Shown one piece after another: positions 36,741 through 48,700 of a stretch of DNA of 64,000 bases. The stretch comes from Tubulanus polymorphus. Taxonomy: Eukaryota; Nemertea; Palaeonemertea; Tubulaniformes; Tubulanidae. The stretch spans positions 8,240,275 through 8,304,274 of the forward strand of contig NC_134032.1 in the NCBI RefSeq assembly GCF_964204645.1, read 5' to 3'. The translations under genes and the position numbers were made by a program. Numbering within the stretch: position 1 is the first letter of the stretch; each line of letters opens with the position of its first letter. The notes under the pieces are model-generated. The model was not told the DNA's origin and searched no databases. It worked only from the letters and a program-made list of their open reading frames with translations.

Positions 36741-37219
36741 TTGTTGCAAGTGCATTCATATTTATTGATGCAAACAATGTATAGAAATACGTATGCAATT
36801 GTAACACAAGAAAGTGAAGTGCAAAGAAATTGGTCGAAGAAACATAGCACGTTAATTGTAAATTATAGATTACATAGATTAAATAAAAACAGCGCCGCTT
36901 GGAATCATATAATTTAATTGTTACAAAAACTTGTATCATCGTTATCATTAATTAGGCCTACCTAACATAGCAGCAAAATACTATTCCTGAGAATAATTGT
37001 GATTTTTCTTCTTCATTAAGTTATAGATGAAATTTTTGATGATGTTTTGATAAGAAATGTTCCCACAGAAAAAAGTTTTTTTCATTTCTTTATTTCTATG
37101 AAAAATATTAGTATTTTTTAATTTGTTTCTGAAAAATACCAATTCTAATTCTATTCAGGTCAGGTTCCTGCCCTGAGAAGCCATGTGGCCTCTTAGGGCA
37201 GGTTCTGGAAATTCTGCAG

Positions 37220-38018
37220 AATGACTCATAATATGCAAATTTCATATCTTAGCGATGACGCTCAAAAATGACAGTTCAAAATCCAAAAGTAGCTTATCTT
37301 GATTATTTCAATAACGCATCGGCAAACGTTTCATTACAAACCATCAGCGAGATATGCAAAGGTTTTTACCTCAATTTTTGTATTTTTCTAACGCGTTTTT
37401 CTAAACCCAGAAATGGAAGAAACGCAGAGACTCCACGCGACCTTCAAACCTCAAACTATTTCATATCTATTTGGATATATTTCGATATTATAATTAATAT
37501 ATTATATATTATAATATTATGATTAATAATATGGATTTTTATTGTTTTACTTTGGCAAAACGATTCAAATTGTTTGAAAAACTTCGATCATATCCTATTT
37601 CTCACAGGCTAGATGGCGCACTAGTACGGCGTAGAATTCATTATTTGACAGCTCCGAACATCGCTCCGAACGATTTTTCGAAGTCGAAGACTGATTTTAG
37701 ATAGGATTTTACCTAATTATTGGTAAGAACACAGCTTTTTTATCGCTCCCGTAAAAAAGGAATGACAGAATAAGTTAAATCCGAACTAAAGGCCCACGCA
37801 AAACCCAAGTAAACAAAAGAATATTACTTGGACTTCAAGCCTTTCAAGCCTTTAGTTTTTTGTCAAAGACGAAGTTGCAGTTCTATATTTTTCTTTCTGG
37901 AATTCTGGGCCGCCACCTGCCCACACACACTGGCACTGGTGGGGCACTACACAGCCCAAGTGATGACATTTCCCCTCCATCTGATGGGCATTGCCCACGC
38001 TAGGGCCCACAGACACAG
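37220..38018. other. Unassigned AT-rich stretch
   Basis: No exon or repeat was recognised with confidence. Open frames at 37268-37522 and 37828-38052 lack family motifs. Confidence 0.35.
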
Positions 38019-38026
38019 TGAAAAAC

Positions 38027-38177
38027 CACAGGGACTTACTTGTCACAATTGATAGTGAATGAAAAAAACCAATATCAATGACTAGGTCCACTATCCCTGT
38101 ATAATATTATACAGTTGCGGGATACTGGTACCCCCATCATTGGTCTCATCCATTATCAGTCGTGACAAGTCCCTGTG
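38027..38177. mobile_element. hAT-like MITE with 8-bp target duplication
   Basis: 151 bp with ends cacagggacttacttgtcac and gtgacaagtccctgtg, flanked on both sides by tgaaaaac (38019-38026 and 38178-38185). The 8-bp duplication and CAGGG-type end are typical of hAT elements. Confidence 0.9.
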
Positions 38178-38307
38178 TGAAAAACCTGTTGCAGTCGTGG
38201 GCCTATTCGATTCCTATGTCAGTGTCATCATAATCATTACCACACACTCACCACGGGTGCAGGGCTCTTTTGACCCTCTCTCAGTTTAGAGGTTTCCAAG
38301 TCTGAAT

Positions 38308-39408
38308 CACAGGGGGTCGTCACGATAGCTGGGGGTAAAAAATCAAAGATTTGACCCAGTATCCTACTGTCTGTCACACCTACTCTCCGTGCGACGTTTT
38401 GGTCCGTAATTTCGTTAATAATCGGTTTATCTACGTTTATTATGCATCAATTTGTTCAGTGAGGAATTTGCATTCAGAAATAAACAACAATTTTCACTTA
38501 AGTTGTTTTTGTTTTCATTTATGAGCGATAGTTTACTCAGCATACGCTCGCGTAATGCTGAAAAATCCGCTCCGTGGACGCTCGAAAACGTTACAGTGAC
38601 GTCATCACCTGCTCATTCATTTCAAAATACAGTAGGTGGCGCCATGTGACGGGCCATAAAAGCCGTTTTTCAGCATTACGCGAGCGTATGCTAGGTAAAC
38701 TATCGCTGATAGAAGAAAACACAAACAAATTTCTGCCAGTTCATGATTTATTTCTGAATGCAAATTCCTTACTGAACAAATTGATGCATAATATTTACAG
38801 ATCAACCGATTATTAACGAAATTACGGACCAAAACGTCGCACGAAAAGCATGTGTGACGGACAGTAGGTACCACCTATAAAAAAAGAAAAGGGAGCTAAC
38901 ATTTTGACATACTAGAATTGACCTTAGATTATCTGGATTATCAGCTCGCCAGTCGCGGGTATCGGAACGGATTATCAAATAAAGGCATTTTTCAATAAGG
39001 TCAGTTCATAAGCTTTCCAGCGATGTATGATATGTGATGATTTACGTCCGGGAACCGCGTCAACTCATCGTTTTTCGTCGGGAATCGACTACTCCGAGAC
39101 GTCCTAGTAATTCCGGCTTTGGCTATTTTGACTCGTTTTTTTTGGGTTTGAGTCCTGATTTCTCGGGTGTCGCTTATCCGATTTTGTCGCGGAAGGTCTC
39201 AAACGAAAAAGTAACCTCTTAGGAATGAAACGAAACCGATTTCGTGCGAATCGGTCGATGGGTTACGAAGTTATGAGCGATTGAAATGAGAAGGTCAATT
39301 CTAGTATGTCAAAATGTTAGCTCCCTTTTCTTTTTTTATAGGTGGTACCTAGGATACTGGGTCAAATCTTTGATTTTTGACCCCCAGCTATCGTGACGAG
39401 CCCCTGTG
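38308..39408. mobile_element. hAT-like non-autonomous element, interrupted
   Basis: The ends cacagggggtcgtcacgat and atcgtgacgagcccctgtg are inverted copies, flanked by the 8-bp duplication gtctgaat (38300-38307 and 39409-39416). The terminal inverted repeat is about 118 bp long. Its left copy is split in two (38308-38366 and 38865-38925) by another element; the right copy (39293-39408) is whole. Without the insert the element would be about 600 bp. No transposase. Confidence 0.92.
38367..38864. mobile_element. Palindromic TA-flanked element nested in the hAT-like element
   Basis: 498 bp; the left arm (38367-38577) and right arm (about 38650-38864) are inverted copies beginning ctgtctgtcacac and ctgtccgtcacac. 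TA lies on each side (38365-38366 and 38865-38866). The right terminal repeat of the host element reads atcctaggtacc, the uninterrupted site, so the TA was duplicated on insertion as in Tc1/mariner elements. Confidence 0.93.
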
Positions 39409-39707
39409 GTCTGAATACCGGAAGATGTACTGTTTGGGAACAATTGCCAGATACTAGACAAATAGGCCTATGGCTAGAGGGTTCCCTGATCTGAAAGTTT
39501 GCTCTGGTGACCATCCTATAGTCTTCCAGTCCTAAGCAGTGTAGATCTAACTAGAACAAGTTGTTGACGGCTGGGAGGCCGGAAAAATGGTCAGACCAAA
39601 CTGTCATAACCCGCAAGGTCTTCACATCAGCTATCCCTTAAGTTTCCCTCTCTCTGTGGCCTAGGCATCAGCCCTCTCTTTGAATCATTGATTTTCTTAT
39701 TCAGAAA

Positions 39708-42700
39708 ATGGAGTTCGTAGAATTTATCAAGACACCAAAAGTCGACAACGTTGTAATGCGTCGACCTTTCAAACCATCGGTGGAAGGAACTCTGTGTATC
39801 ACTGGACATCATCTATTCCTGTCGTCAAGACAAGACCACAAAGAGGAACTGTGGGTACGAGAAATTATTTTTGATAATTTCAATTTAATTATTTTGGTGG
39901 CCCATGGACTATCCGAATAACCGAATCCAACAGTGGGTGTCTCAGGTTATAGCCAAATCATTTTGGCCCATTGCATTCTTCTCGGTTATCCGCATTAGGC
40001 CTATGTCATCCAGAACCAGTGAGGGTGGGGGGGTTTTAACGAATATTTGGGCTCGAGTAGGCCTCAGAGATGCTAGTTTTCCGGAAATATCTGGAATTCC
40101 GGAAATTTAGGATCGCCGAAATTTGGTGAGAATTCCTGGCGGCGACCAGTAATGGCACGGACCGTTAAAGTGTTCGTTTGCTTGTACTCGTCGTCGCTTC
40201 TGTGTTATTTTATCTTGGTCTCTGTTTCCGAGGACGTTCTGCTACAATGTATATATGTGTGCTTGTTGTGGTATCTGTGCGTGCGTAGGCGGAGCGCCAC
40301 TGTTGTGACGCCATTTCCAATTAAAAGTCAATTATCTTTACGCGCCGTTGTACATCGTCCCGCTGACGGCCAACAATGTGAAGATGCACGTGGTAATAAT
40401 TAAGATGATATTTAATAAATATCATCTTAATTATTACCACGCGCATGCTATGTCCTGAGGCACGCAGCTTTGTAACTTTCTTTTTGCGGGACGGTCTGCA
40501 AAATGAGCACGCACGGAAAGATTTCAGTCGGGAGTCGGCCGATATAAAGGCAATGGACAGCGGTATAAAAAATAAATTTAACTGGCACTGGCTAGAGTGT
40601 AAGGACAGTAATGGGGACTACTTATCGAACTACATTCGTAAGATAGACTTAGCTGGCGTGGCGTACTGCGTCATTTGTAAAGACCAGGTCAAATACTTTA
40701 GTGGCGGGAAAAAAGATATTCTTCGTCACCCGGATAGCGCGCGGCATAAGAAGGCAGCGAGGGATGTGAAGCACAACGAATGCCTGCCATCGTATTTTCA
40801 GATGAAAGATGCCGATCATGATACTGCATCTCCGGCGATGCAGAAACGCAAAATTTTTTCTGGGGGAGGACCCCCAGATCCCCCCCGTACTAAATTCTGG
40901 AATTTTGGTACTTTGGCCCTAGCATCTCTGAGGCCTACTCATGTTGATGGCTTTGAGAATGTTTATCTAATGGTATGGTATTCAATATGGTATTTCCCTT
41001 TTTCCACACAATTTCCCTTTATCTACGCTGTGGCTTGAATTGATCTGAATTATAAAATTTGGAGCCAAATGTTGTTTATAGTGGGTTGCTCAAGTCATCC
41101 TTTTCTGTTGTGGGTGGCTCCGAGAGAATATCTGAATCATGGAACGTCAGAGAATCATTGTATTCATAGCCATCCCTTGCTCTATTAGTGGTTGGCTCCG
41201 GGTAGACTTTCCCTGCTGATATAGGCCTATTGTATCTGATACATTGTATACGTGTGTTTCTATTTTCTAGTTGTTACACAAGAACGTGGATTGCGTGGAG
41301 AAGCGCTTGCAGGGTTCGGTCGGCGTTCTCACTTTGAGGTGTAAAGATTTCACATTTTTGTCTCTGGATATTCCGTCAGTCGAGGACTGCCTGAATGTCG
41401 CCAGCAGCATCGAACAACTTTCCAATATTGGTATGTTGCATAACTCTGGGTATATTTAGGGGCGCTGACCAAGCTTCACTGTTGATTTTCACCCCATTTT
41501 GGACCCGCCAGGCGATTATTGCATTCACTATATCGGTAGCTAAAAACTAGCCTGATCAGAATCAAGATGGCCAACAGGCAGCCATTCTTACTCACTGAAA
41601 TCAGCACTTGAAAGAATATTGAAGCTTTGAAAGGAAATTTTGTAGACATTGTTTCTATCAATTATTTCAATGTTTTACGTGTATATGTATCCTCCTGTAG
41701 AACCAATTGTCGTCTGAAGAATTGGGGCCTGTGGCCGTTTTTGTGGCCAAAATATCATTTGTGGCCTGAAGCCTGTAGCTTCTGCATACCCCGTACATAT
41801 CTTGTAATCACATTTAATTGCAAAGTTGATTGATGAGTTTCAAACTCATTGATTACTGTATTTGTTCTCCTGGGGGCCTTGAATATCGAGCTTATTAGAT
41901 TGTCAAGCATTCCGCCATGCGAGCATTGTGTCCCTAGTTGAGTTGATATTGAAAATTTATTTCGTAGAGAACATCAACTTGTCGTATCCGTTTTTCCATC
42001 GAGCCGGTTTTGAGATTATCGAGGACGGCTGGCAAGCGTTCACCCCGGAATCAGAGTTCACACGTATCATCAGCTCGACAGACGAATGGAGAATCAGCCA
42101 CGTTAATAAAGACTTCGAGGTAGTGCTCTCCGGAAATCATGGCCGCCTTCGTATACCACCCTACGACGCTATGAAATTACCGCTAGACACTTTCAGAAAA
42201 GATGGCTGCCATCGTAAATCTCGCCATGACATCATCAAATTGCCATGGAAACTTCCAGAATAGATGGCTACGTACCTTCTTTAATACCCTTAACTATATC
42301 ATCATATAACCCCTAGGCCTATACATCTTCCAGAATAGATGGGTGCCATTTTAAATCCACCGGTGACATCATTAAATTACCCCTATGGACCCTACTTTAA
42401 AAGCTGGCCGCCTTAAATTTCATATTCCCCCTATGACACCATCAAATATTGTCAGCACAATTTATTCTGCAGTGTGTACAATGTGTCAATTTTGCTATAA
42501 GAAGTAAATGATTTGGAAATTCGAATACATATTTCAGGTTTGTCCATCGTACCCGCAGGCGGTCGTCGTGCCGAAATCAATCGATAACGAAACGTTGAAA
42601 AAAGTTGCTAATTTCCGACACATGGGACGATTCCCAGTACTCAGTTACTACCATAAAGATAATAAGGTAATGGTAAATAATACATATATTACAGGGTGGC

Positions 42701-45700
42701 TTCTTACCTTGAATTCAGGGGGAATAGTCTGGAAATCTCGCAAAACAGCTAAAATCAAGGAAATTCGTTGACATTGCATGATTGTGCGTAAAATTAAACA
42801 GTTTCAGTGCTTCTTAGTTTGATGTCCCTGTTTGCATCGCGCACGTGGTTGTATTATTGCTTACATGAGCGTCTTCAACAGCTGATACAACCGCACCTGT
42901 CAATCATCTTCAGTTTCTGTGTATATCTTACATATTTGACTGATCATATCAGGGAAATAACGTGCACGTCAAGGAATAATCAGAGGACGAAAAGCAAGTG
43001 AACTTAAAGTGGCCACCCTGTCTTATACAACTAACAACATTTAACTCTGAACTTAGAGACACCATCTCTTTATGGAAAATATTATCCATGTACATGCACC
43101 TGTAGACACTTCTACAATAGATGGCTGCCTTGATAAATCTATATCATATAGTTGATCCATAAACCTCCCAAGAAAAGATGGCATAAATAAGTTACCCTAT
43201 AACATATCAAATATGTAAAATAGCCTGAAAGACACTTCCATAAAAGGTGGCTCAGTGTCTTCAATAAGAGCCAGGTCCCGGGTCCCAGACCCATCTGTCG
43301 TTTTTTGAGGACCACCTGTTTTTCAAACCAGCTTTCGTTTCAGGGACTGTGACATATTATGGGACCCTCCTGTTTTTCGAAGGGACCTGGCTTGTTAATT
43401 TCTTACTAAAAACACTGTGGCTGCCTTCATAGATCCGCCAATGACATCATCAAATTGCTCTTAATTATTGAGACCCTTACGGAAAAGATTTGGGTCAAAC
43501 AGATTTTGGCCATCTTTTCTGAAATAGGCCTCCTGGGTTACAAAGGGTTTCGGCTGTAGTCGACCGCTAATGAGAGACTTTGTTACAGACGGTTATATTG
43601 AGGAGCAGTCAGCCATTGACCGGTCCCAACTCGAGACGTTGTCGCGACGACGAGAAACTGGTCAACGCCACTCTCGGCATCGGCAAACGAGGCGGTTACA
43701 TCATCGATACTCGAGCGCCATCTCTGGCTAAAGTAGCGCAAAATAAAGGTACGTAATTCGCATCGAATCCGGCTTCATGCCCTACGGTCATGAACCACAT
43801 CCATGAGTTAATAACCCTCTCGGTTCATCTACACCGCGGTGTATCGATGTATTAGATAATTAGTTTTTCTCTCTCACCTGTCAAACAGTGAAATATTAGT
43901 GGCTAACAGTACACCGCACCGCAGTGTAGCAGTACACCGCCCAGCAGTGTAACAGTACACCGCACCACAGTGTAGCCGAGTACAGTAGATGCTTTCTAAC
44001 ACTATGCCTTTTAATGTTCAATGCACTGGGTTGGAACTTTTCAAATTACCTCCATTACTTTAAGATATTAATTAGTCAGCACTGAAAGGCTTAATTAAAG
44101 AGTGACCCTAAGAGATGGATAATTTGAAAATGAAGTAATCTGTTTGATATGCAATTTTGATTTGCCGGTGTGGAACTATAGCCCATTTTAATAGACCTGA
44201 GTTTCATAGATTTTGAAGAAAGATAGTCCCTGGGAACATTTTAGAATTTGTCAGTTATAACCATGGTTTCTCGTTGTAACTATGGTGGTTGTCACCCAAA
44301 TTTAGGATTTACCCCTAGGGATAACTTAGATACTCAGTCTATGAAACCGGGTCCAGGTCTATTCAAATCAAACGGTTTATTCCTCGGTAATTGTTCTAAT
44401 AGTTGTGATTTAGCATTAACTTTTGAGTTGAAATCTCTTCATTTTCATTTGAGTCGTCTCAGAGTCAAATCTTGCCCAGAACTGCGTCCTGTGTATGAAA
44501 GTGACATGTGACTAAAATGTTGAAATTATTTTGAATATGCACTCGTTGCAGGTGGCGGTGTCGAACCGGAGGCGCATTATTCGCAGTGGCGCCGCCTACA
44601 TCAACCGATAGAACGGTTCAGCGTCCAACAGGAATCTCTCATCAAACTACTCGAAGGTGAGAATTTTGAGTCGTGAATTTTCATTCAAGATTGCCGCCGA
44701 AAAAATTGGGCAAACCTAGCTTTAATTAGCATAGTGATAGTTTGATTTGGGTCTTCAGAGTGATGAGGTGATAGCGAATGGGTATGTCAGGTGTGAAGGG
44801 AGGTAGGGGGGTCTGTGATGGGAGTGGTTTAGTTTCATAATCTACTATTTACCGTAACTATAACATTATCAAATTTCTCCGCAATAGACTCGATCAGAAG
44901 AAGGCTACCTTCCTAAATCCACCTTTAACGTCATTGATATGATCAACCAGGTCATTCATTACCTTGATAAAGTAATAATGAATACAGGGGTCAGTATTAT
45001 CAGACTTTCATTCAAGACTTGATGGGTACCCAAGTAATGGTCCTGATTTGTAAAAACTGCCGTTTCAATCCGGGGGTTATTTGAAAGACGTATCATATTT
45101 GTTATCATATTACATTTGCCTGGATATCGGGAAAAAGTTGGGGAATTTTCTTTTCTTTAAACAACTCAGGAGATAGTCGGGGAATTTCGTTAAAAGAAGC
45201 TAGAAATCAGGGAAGAGTCGCGGAAATTTGCCGCGAATAGTCCAAACAGTTTCCATCTATGTCTTGTGTTAATTGATTGGATTGTTAGCAGATCAAGTCG
45301 AAGAAAACGACGTACATCAGCTCATGTTTATTTCATGCCGATGTAAAGTGCATTGATAATTTGTAGGAGCGCACTAAGAAAATGAATTGTTATCGTCAAT
45401 TATTACATGTCAGGGAAGAGCAAGTCAAATAGTAGCCACTCTGGTTAATTCATTCAATTAGCACTCAGGAAGTTCACTAAGTAGTGTCGATTACTCCTCA
45501 GAAAATTCAAGGGAAAATCCATGTTTATCACGATTTCCGAATAGCTCATTTGCTGTTTATTTTCATGCATTACAGGCTAGTGTTATTTTGTCATAAATAG
45601 TCATGGCTTTCATATGATATATAAGATTTGATGAGGTGGGCCACCCAAATCGAGTCCTTTTGGCCCCCCGAAAATCATCCAAATTTACTCGCATTTTAAG

Positions 45701-48700
45701 TGAGCGCTCAGATCTGTCATGTTCATACGCCAAATACTCGAGAATTTCAAATAGGAAGGCGTTGATTTCTATACGGTATTTTAAGGGCTTGGGTGTCTAG
45801 TTTATCATAAGCTATTGGGTTCAAATCCCGCTATGACCGTTTTTGTGCAGCATACAATAAAAGTATCAGGGCGGGTGGCTTGAGGAGAAATAGGCAATGC
45901 GGATACAAGCGGCTTGAGTGCTAATGGGTTAAAATCTAAAAGATCGAACGCCAGATCCAGCCCTGAAATTTCGAATCATTCCGTTTCTATTTTGCAGCGT
46001 GTAGCGATACGAACTCGGGTATGGATAAGTGGTTATCGAAGTTAGAATCGTGCGGTTGGTTGAATCACGTTAAGGATATTCTGACGTGCGCGTGCGTCGT
46101 GTCTCAGTGCATCGATAAAGAGTCAGCGTCCGTACTCGTTCACGGCTCCGAGGGCACCGACACGACGTTGCAGGTGACATCGCTGGCCCAGGTGATTCTC
46201 GATCCGGATTGTCGCACGATCCGCGGGTATGTACGCCTTTATCCGCTTTATCCAGATTTTTGCGATCCACTTTTTGACTGAATAACCCAGTTAACCCTTT
46301 CAGTGCGTCTACACCGCAGCGCGGTGTATGAATCAGTGATAGATTTTGCTAGTACACTGCACTGCGGTGTATTGATGGAATTAGTAATTAGCAATTATCT
46401 CTCTTGAAAAATGGCAGAACCTGTCAAATATAGTAAAATACTAGTAACTAACGTTGCACCGCGCCGTGGTGTAGACGCACTATAGCGGTATTCCCATGGT
46501 TCAACACACTAGGGTGGCATTTTTAAAAATTTTCAAATTATCTCCAGCACTATAGAGTATTAATAAGTCAGCACTGAAAGGGTTAAGAACCTTACAAAAA
46601 GATGATAACTGCCAAAAATGATAACTGCCTAGTAGAATCCCCCTATGTTGTTATCAAACCTTTCAGACCCTTCTAGAAAAAATGGCTGCTTAAATAAATC
46701 CCCCTGTTCCCATAGATATTACCAGGAAAAGATGGCCGACACCATAGATCCCCCTATGACATCATCAATTTAGCCCTTACCCCTAATGTCTCTTCCAGGA
46801 AATTAGGGCATTGAATTTACCCTTCTCTGCTGTTCTAGAAAAGGTGACTTGACACAATAAATCGTATGACATCATCAAGTTACCCTAAATGTAAAATCCC
46901 ACGTTTGTTGAATGACTTAAAAATGTAGGTGGTTCCTACTTCAGTCTAATCTTTAGTAGACTGATGAAGGGTGATAGGAACCACCATTGTGGGATTTTAC
47001 ATTTATCGCAGATATTTTGATCCGCTGATTCATCAAATTACCCTTTTCGACCCTTCTAGAAAAGACGACTGCCGCTTATAATGCCCCCTATGACATCATC
47101 AAATTGTTGTCTAATTTATTTGGTTATCTTAAGCCGTCGATGAATTATCTAATCTTATCTTCAATATATTGTCTCTATCATAATGTGTTGTTTTCAGATT
47201 TGAAGCGTTGGTAGAACGCGAGTGGTTACAGGCCGGTCACATGTTCTCCGATCGTTGCGCGAAGTCGGCGTTTGCGGTCAGTCGCCGCCGCACCGAGGCC
47301 CCCGTATATCTACTATTCCTCGACTGTGTCTGGCAGGTGAGTAAAACGAACTGTTTCCGTATTTTTCGCGCAAATTACCAAATGCGTAGCGATTATCAAC
47401 AGAAAGCAATGTTGATGTGGTAGTCTGATATTTATCCCGGTATTCAAAGTTAGTGAGCAAAACTGATGGTTGATGATTTAACCATTTATTTCCTGATAGA
47501 ATTTTTCTCCAGTTCTTGTCCATAACCTTTCTTAGTTACGTACATCTATATTTTCAAATTACCGTATATCATTATTAGGTTATTTTGGTTTCCCTGATGA
47601 TGCTGAATTCTAGTGAAAACTTCGAAACTGCTTGAAAATAAATGGTTGAATCGTCAATTCAGAAAACGATGTTGATGCCGGACCTGGGTTTGGGAGGTTA
47701 CTTTGGGAGTGTCCGGGAGATATGTACGTGACGTTCGTTCTAGTTATATAGATTGTTACAATTGTTTTTTTTTTTAGCTATGGCAACAGTTTCCGTGTTC
47801 ATTCGAATTTAACGAACAATTCCTGACCACTCTCTTCCATCACAGCTACAGTTCACAATTCGGTGAGTTCAGCCCGAACAAATTTCCTGAGCAGACCGAT
47901 TTTAGCAGCAACCCATAAGGCCTTATACAGTTTTGAAGAATTTGGACACATTTACGTATCTTCATTTTTGATCAAAAGACAACAATAATCTTTGACCATG
48001 AAAATATTGTTTTAGGTACATTCCTGTGTAACAGCGAGGCAGAGCGAAAAAAACATAAATTACCGGAGAAAACGGTCTCTTTATGGTAAGTTAAGTTCTA
48101 TCCAACTCGGAGGTCCAGCTGCGGTCAATTCTTAGATTTTTAATACCGAATCTTAGGATGATCATTATGGATAAAGGTTCTGGGGCTGGTTCCGTAGTGA
48201 GGGCTTCGATTTCAGACCAGTCATAGACCAACTTCTGACAAACTAATACCATAACAATGTCTTCAGATTCCTTTTGGGCTTGGGTCTCGTCTATGGATCC
48301 AGCCCTTGATCAAAAACAATTTTTACCGATAAAAGCATAACGAAACATGCCGCGTTTTGGGAGGATATCAAAAAACAGAATCAGTTGGCCTATATCACGA
48401 ATATAAGGAAAAACTCTTATTTTCCCGTGCGTAGGTCGTTCGTCAACCGGCCGGAGGTCATGTCAGAATACATCAATTCGTTGTACGAGCCGAATCTGTC
48501 GGTGATCTGGCCGTCGGTGGCGCCGCAGAGCATCGGCGTGTGGACCGGACTGTACCAGTGCTGTCTGATCGACCCGAAGCACAACTTAGCCAAGTGGGCC
48601 GAGATCACTCGCATTAAAGAGCACGAGAAAGAGATGAAATCAAAAGTTGTCCGGCTACGAAGGTAAGAAAATAGCCATAATTTGAGTTGGATATACCCTG

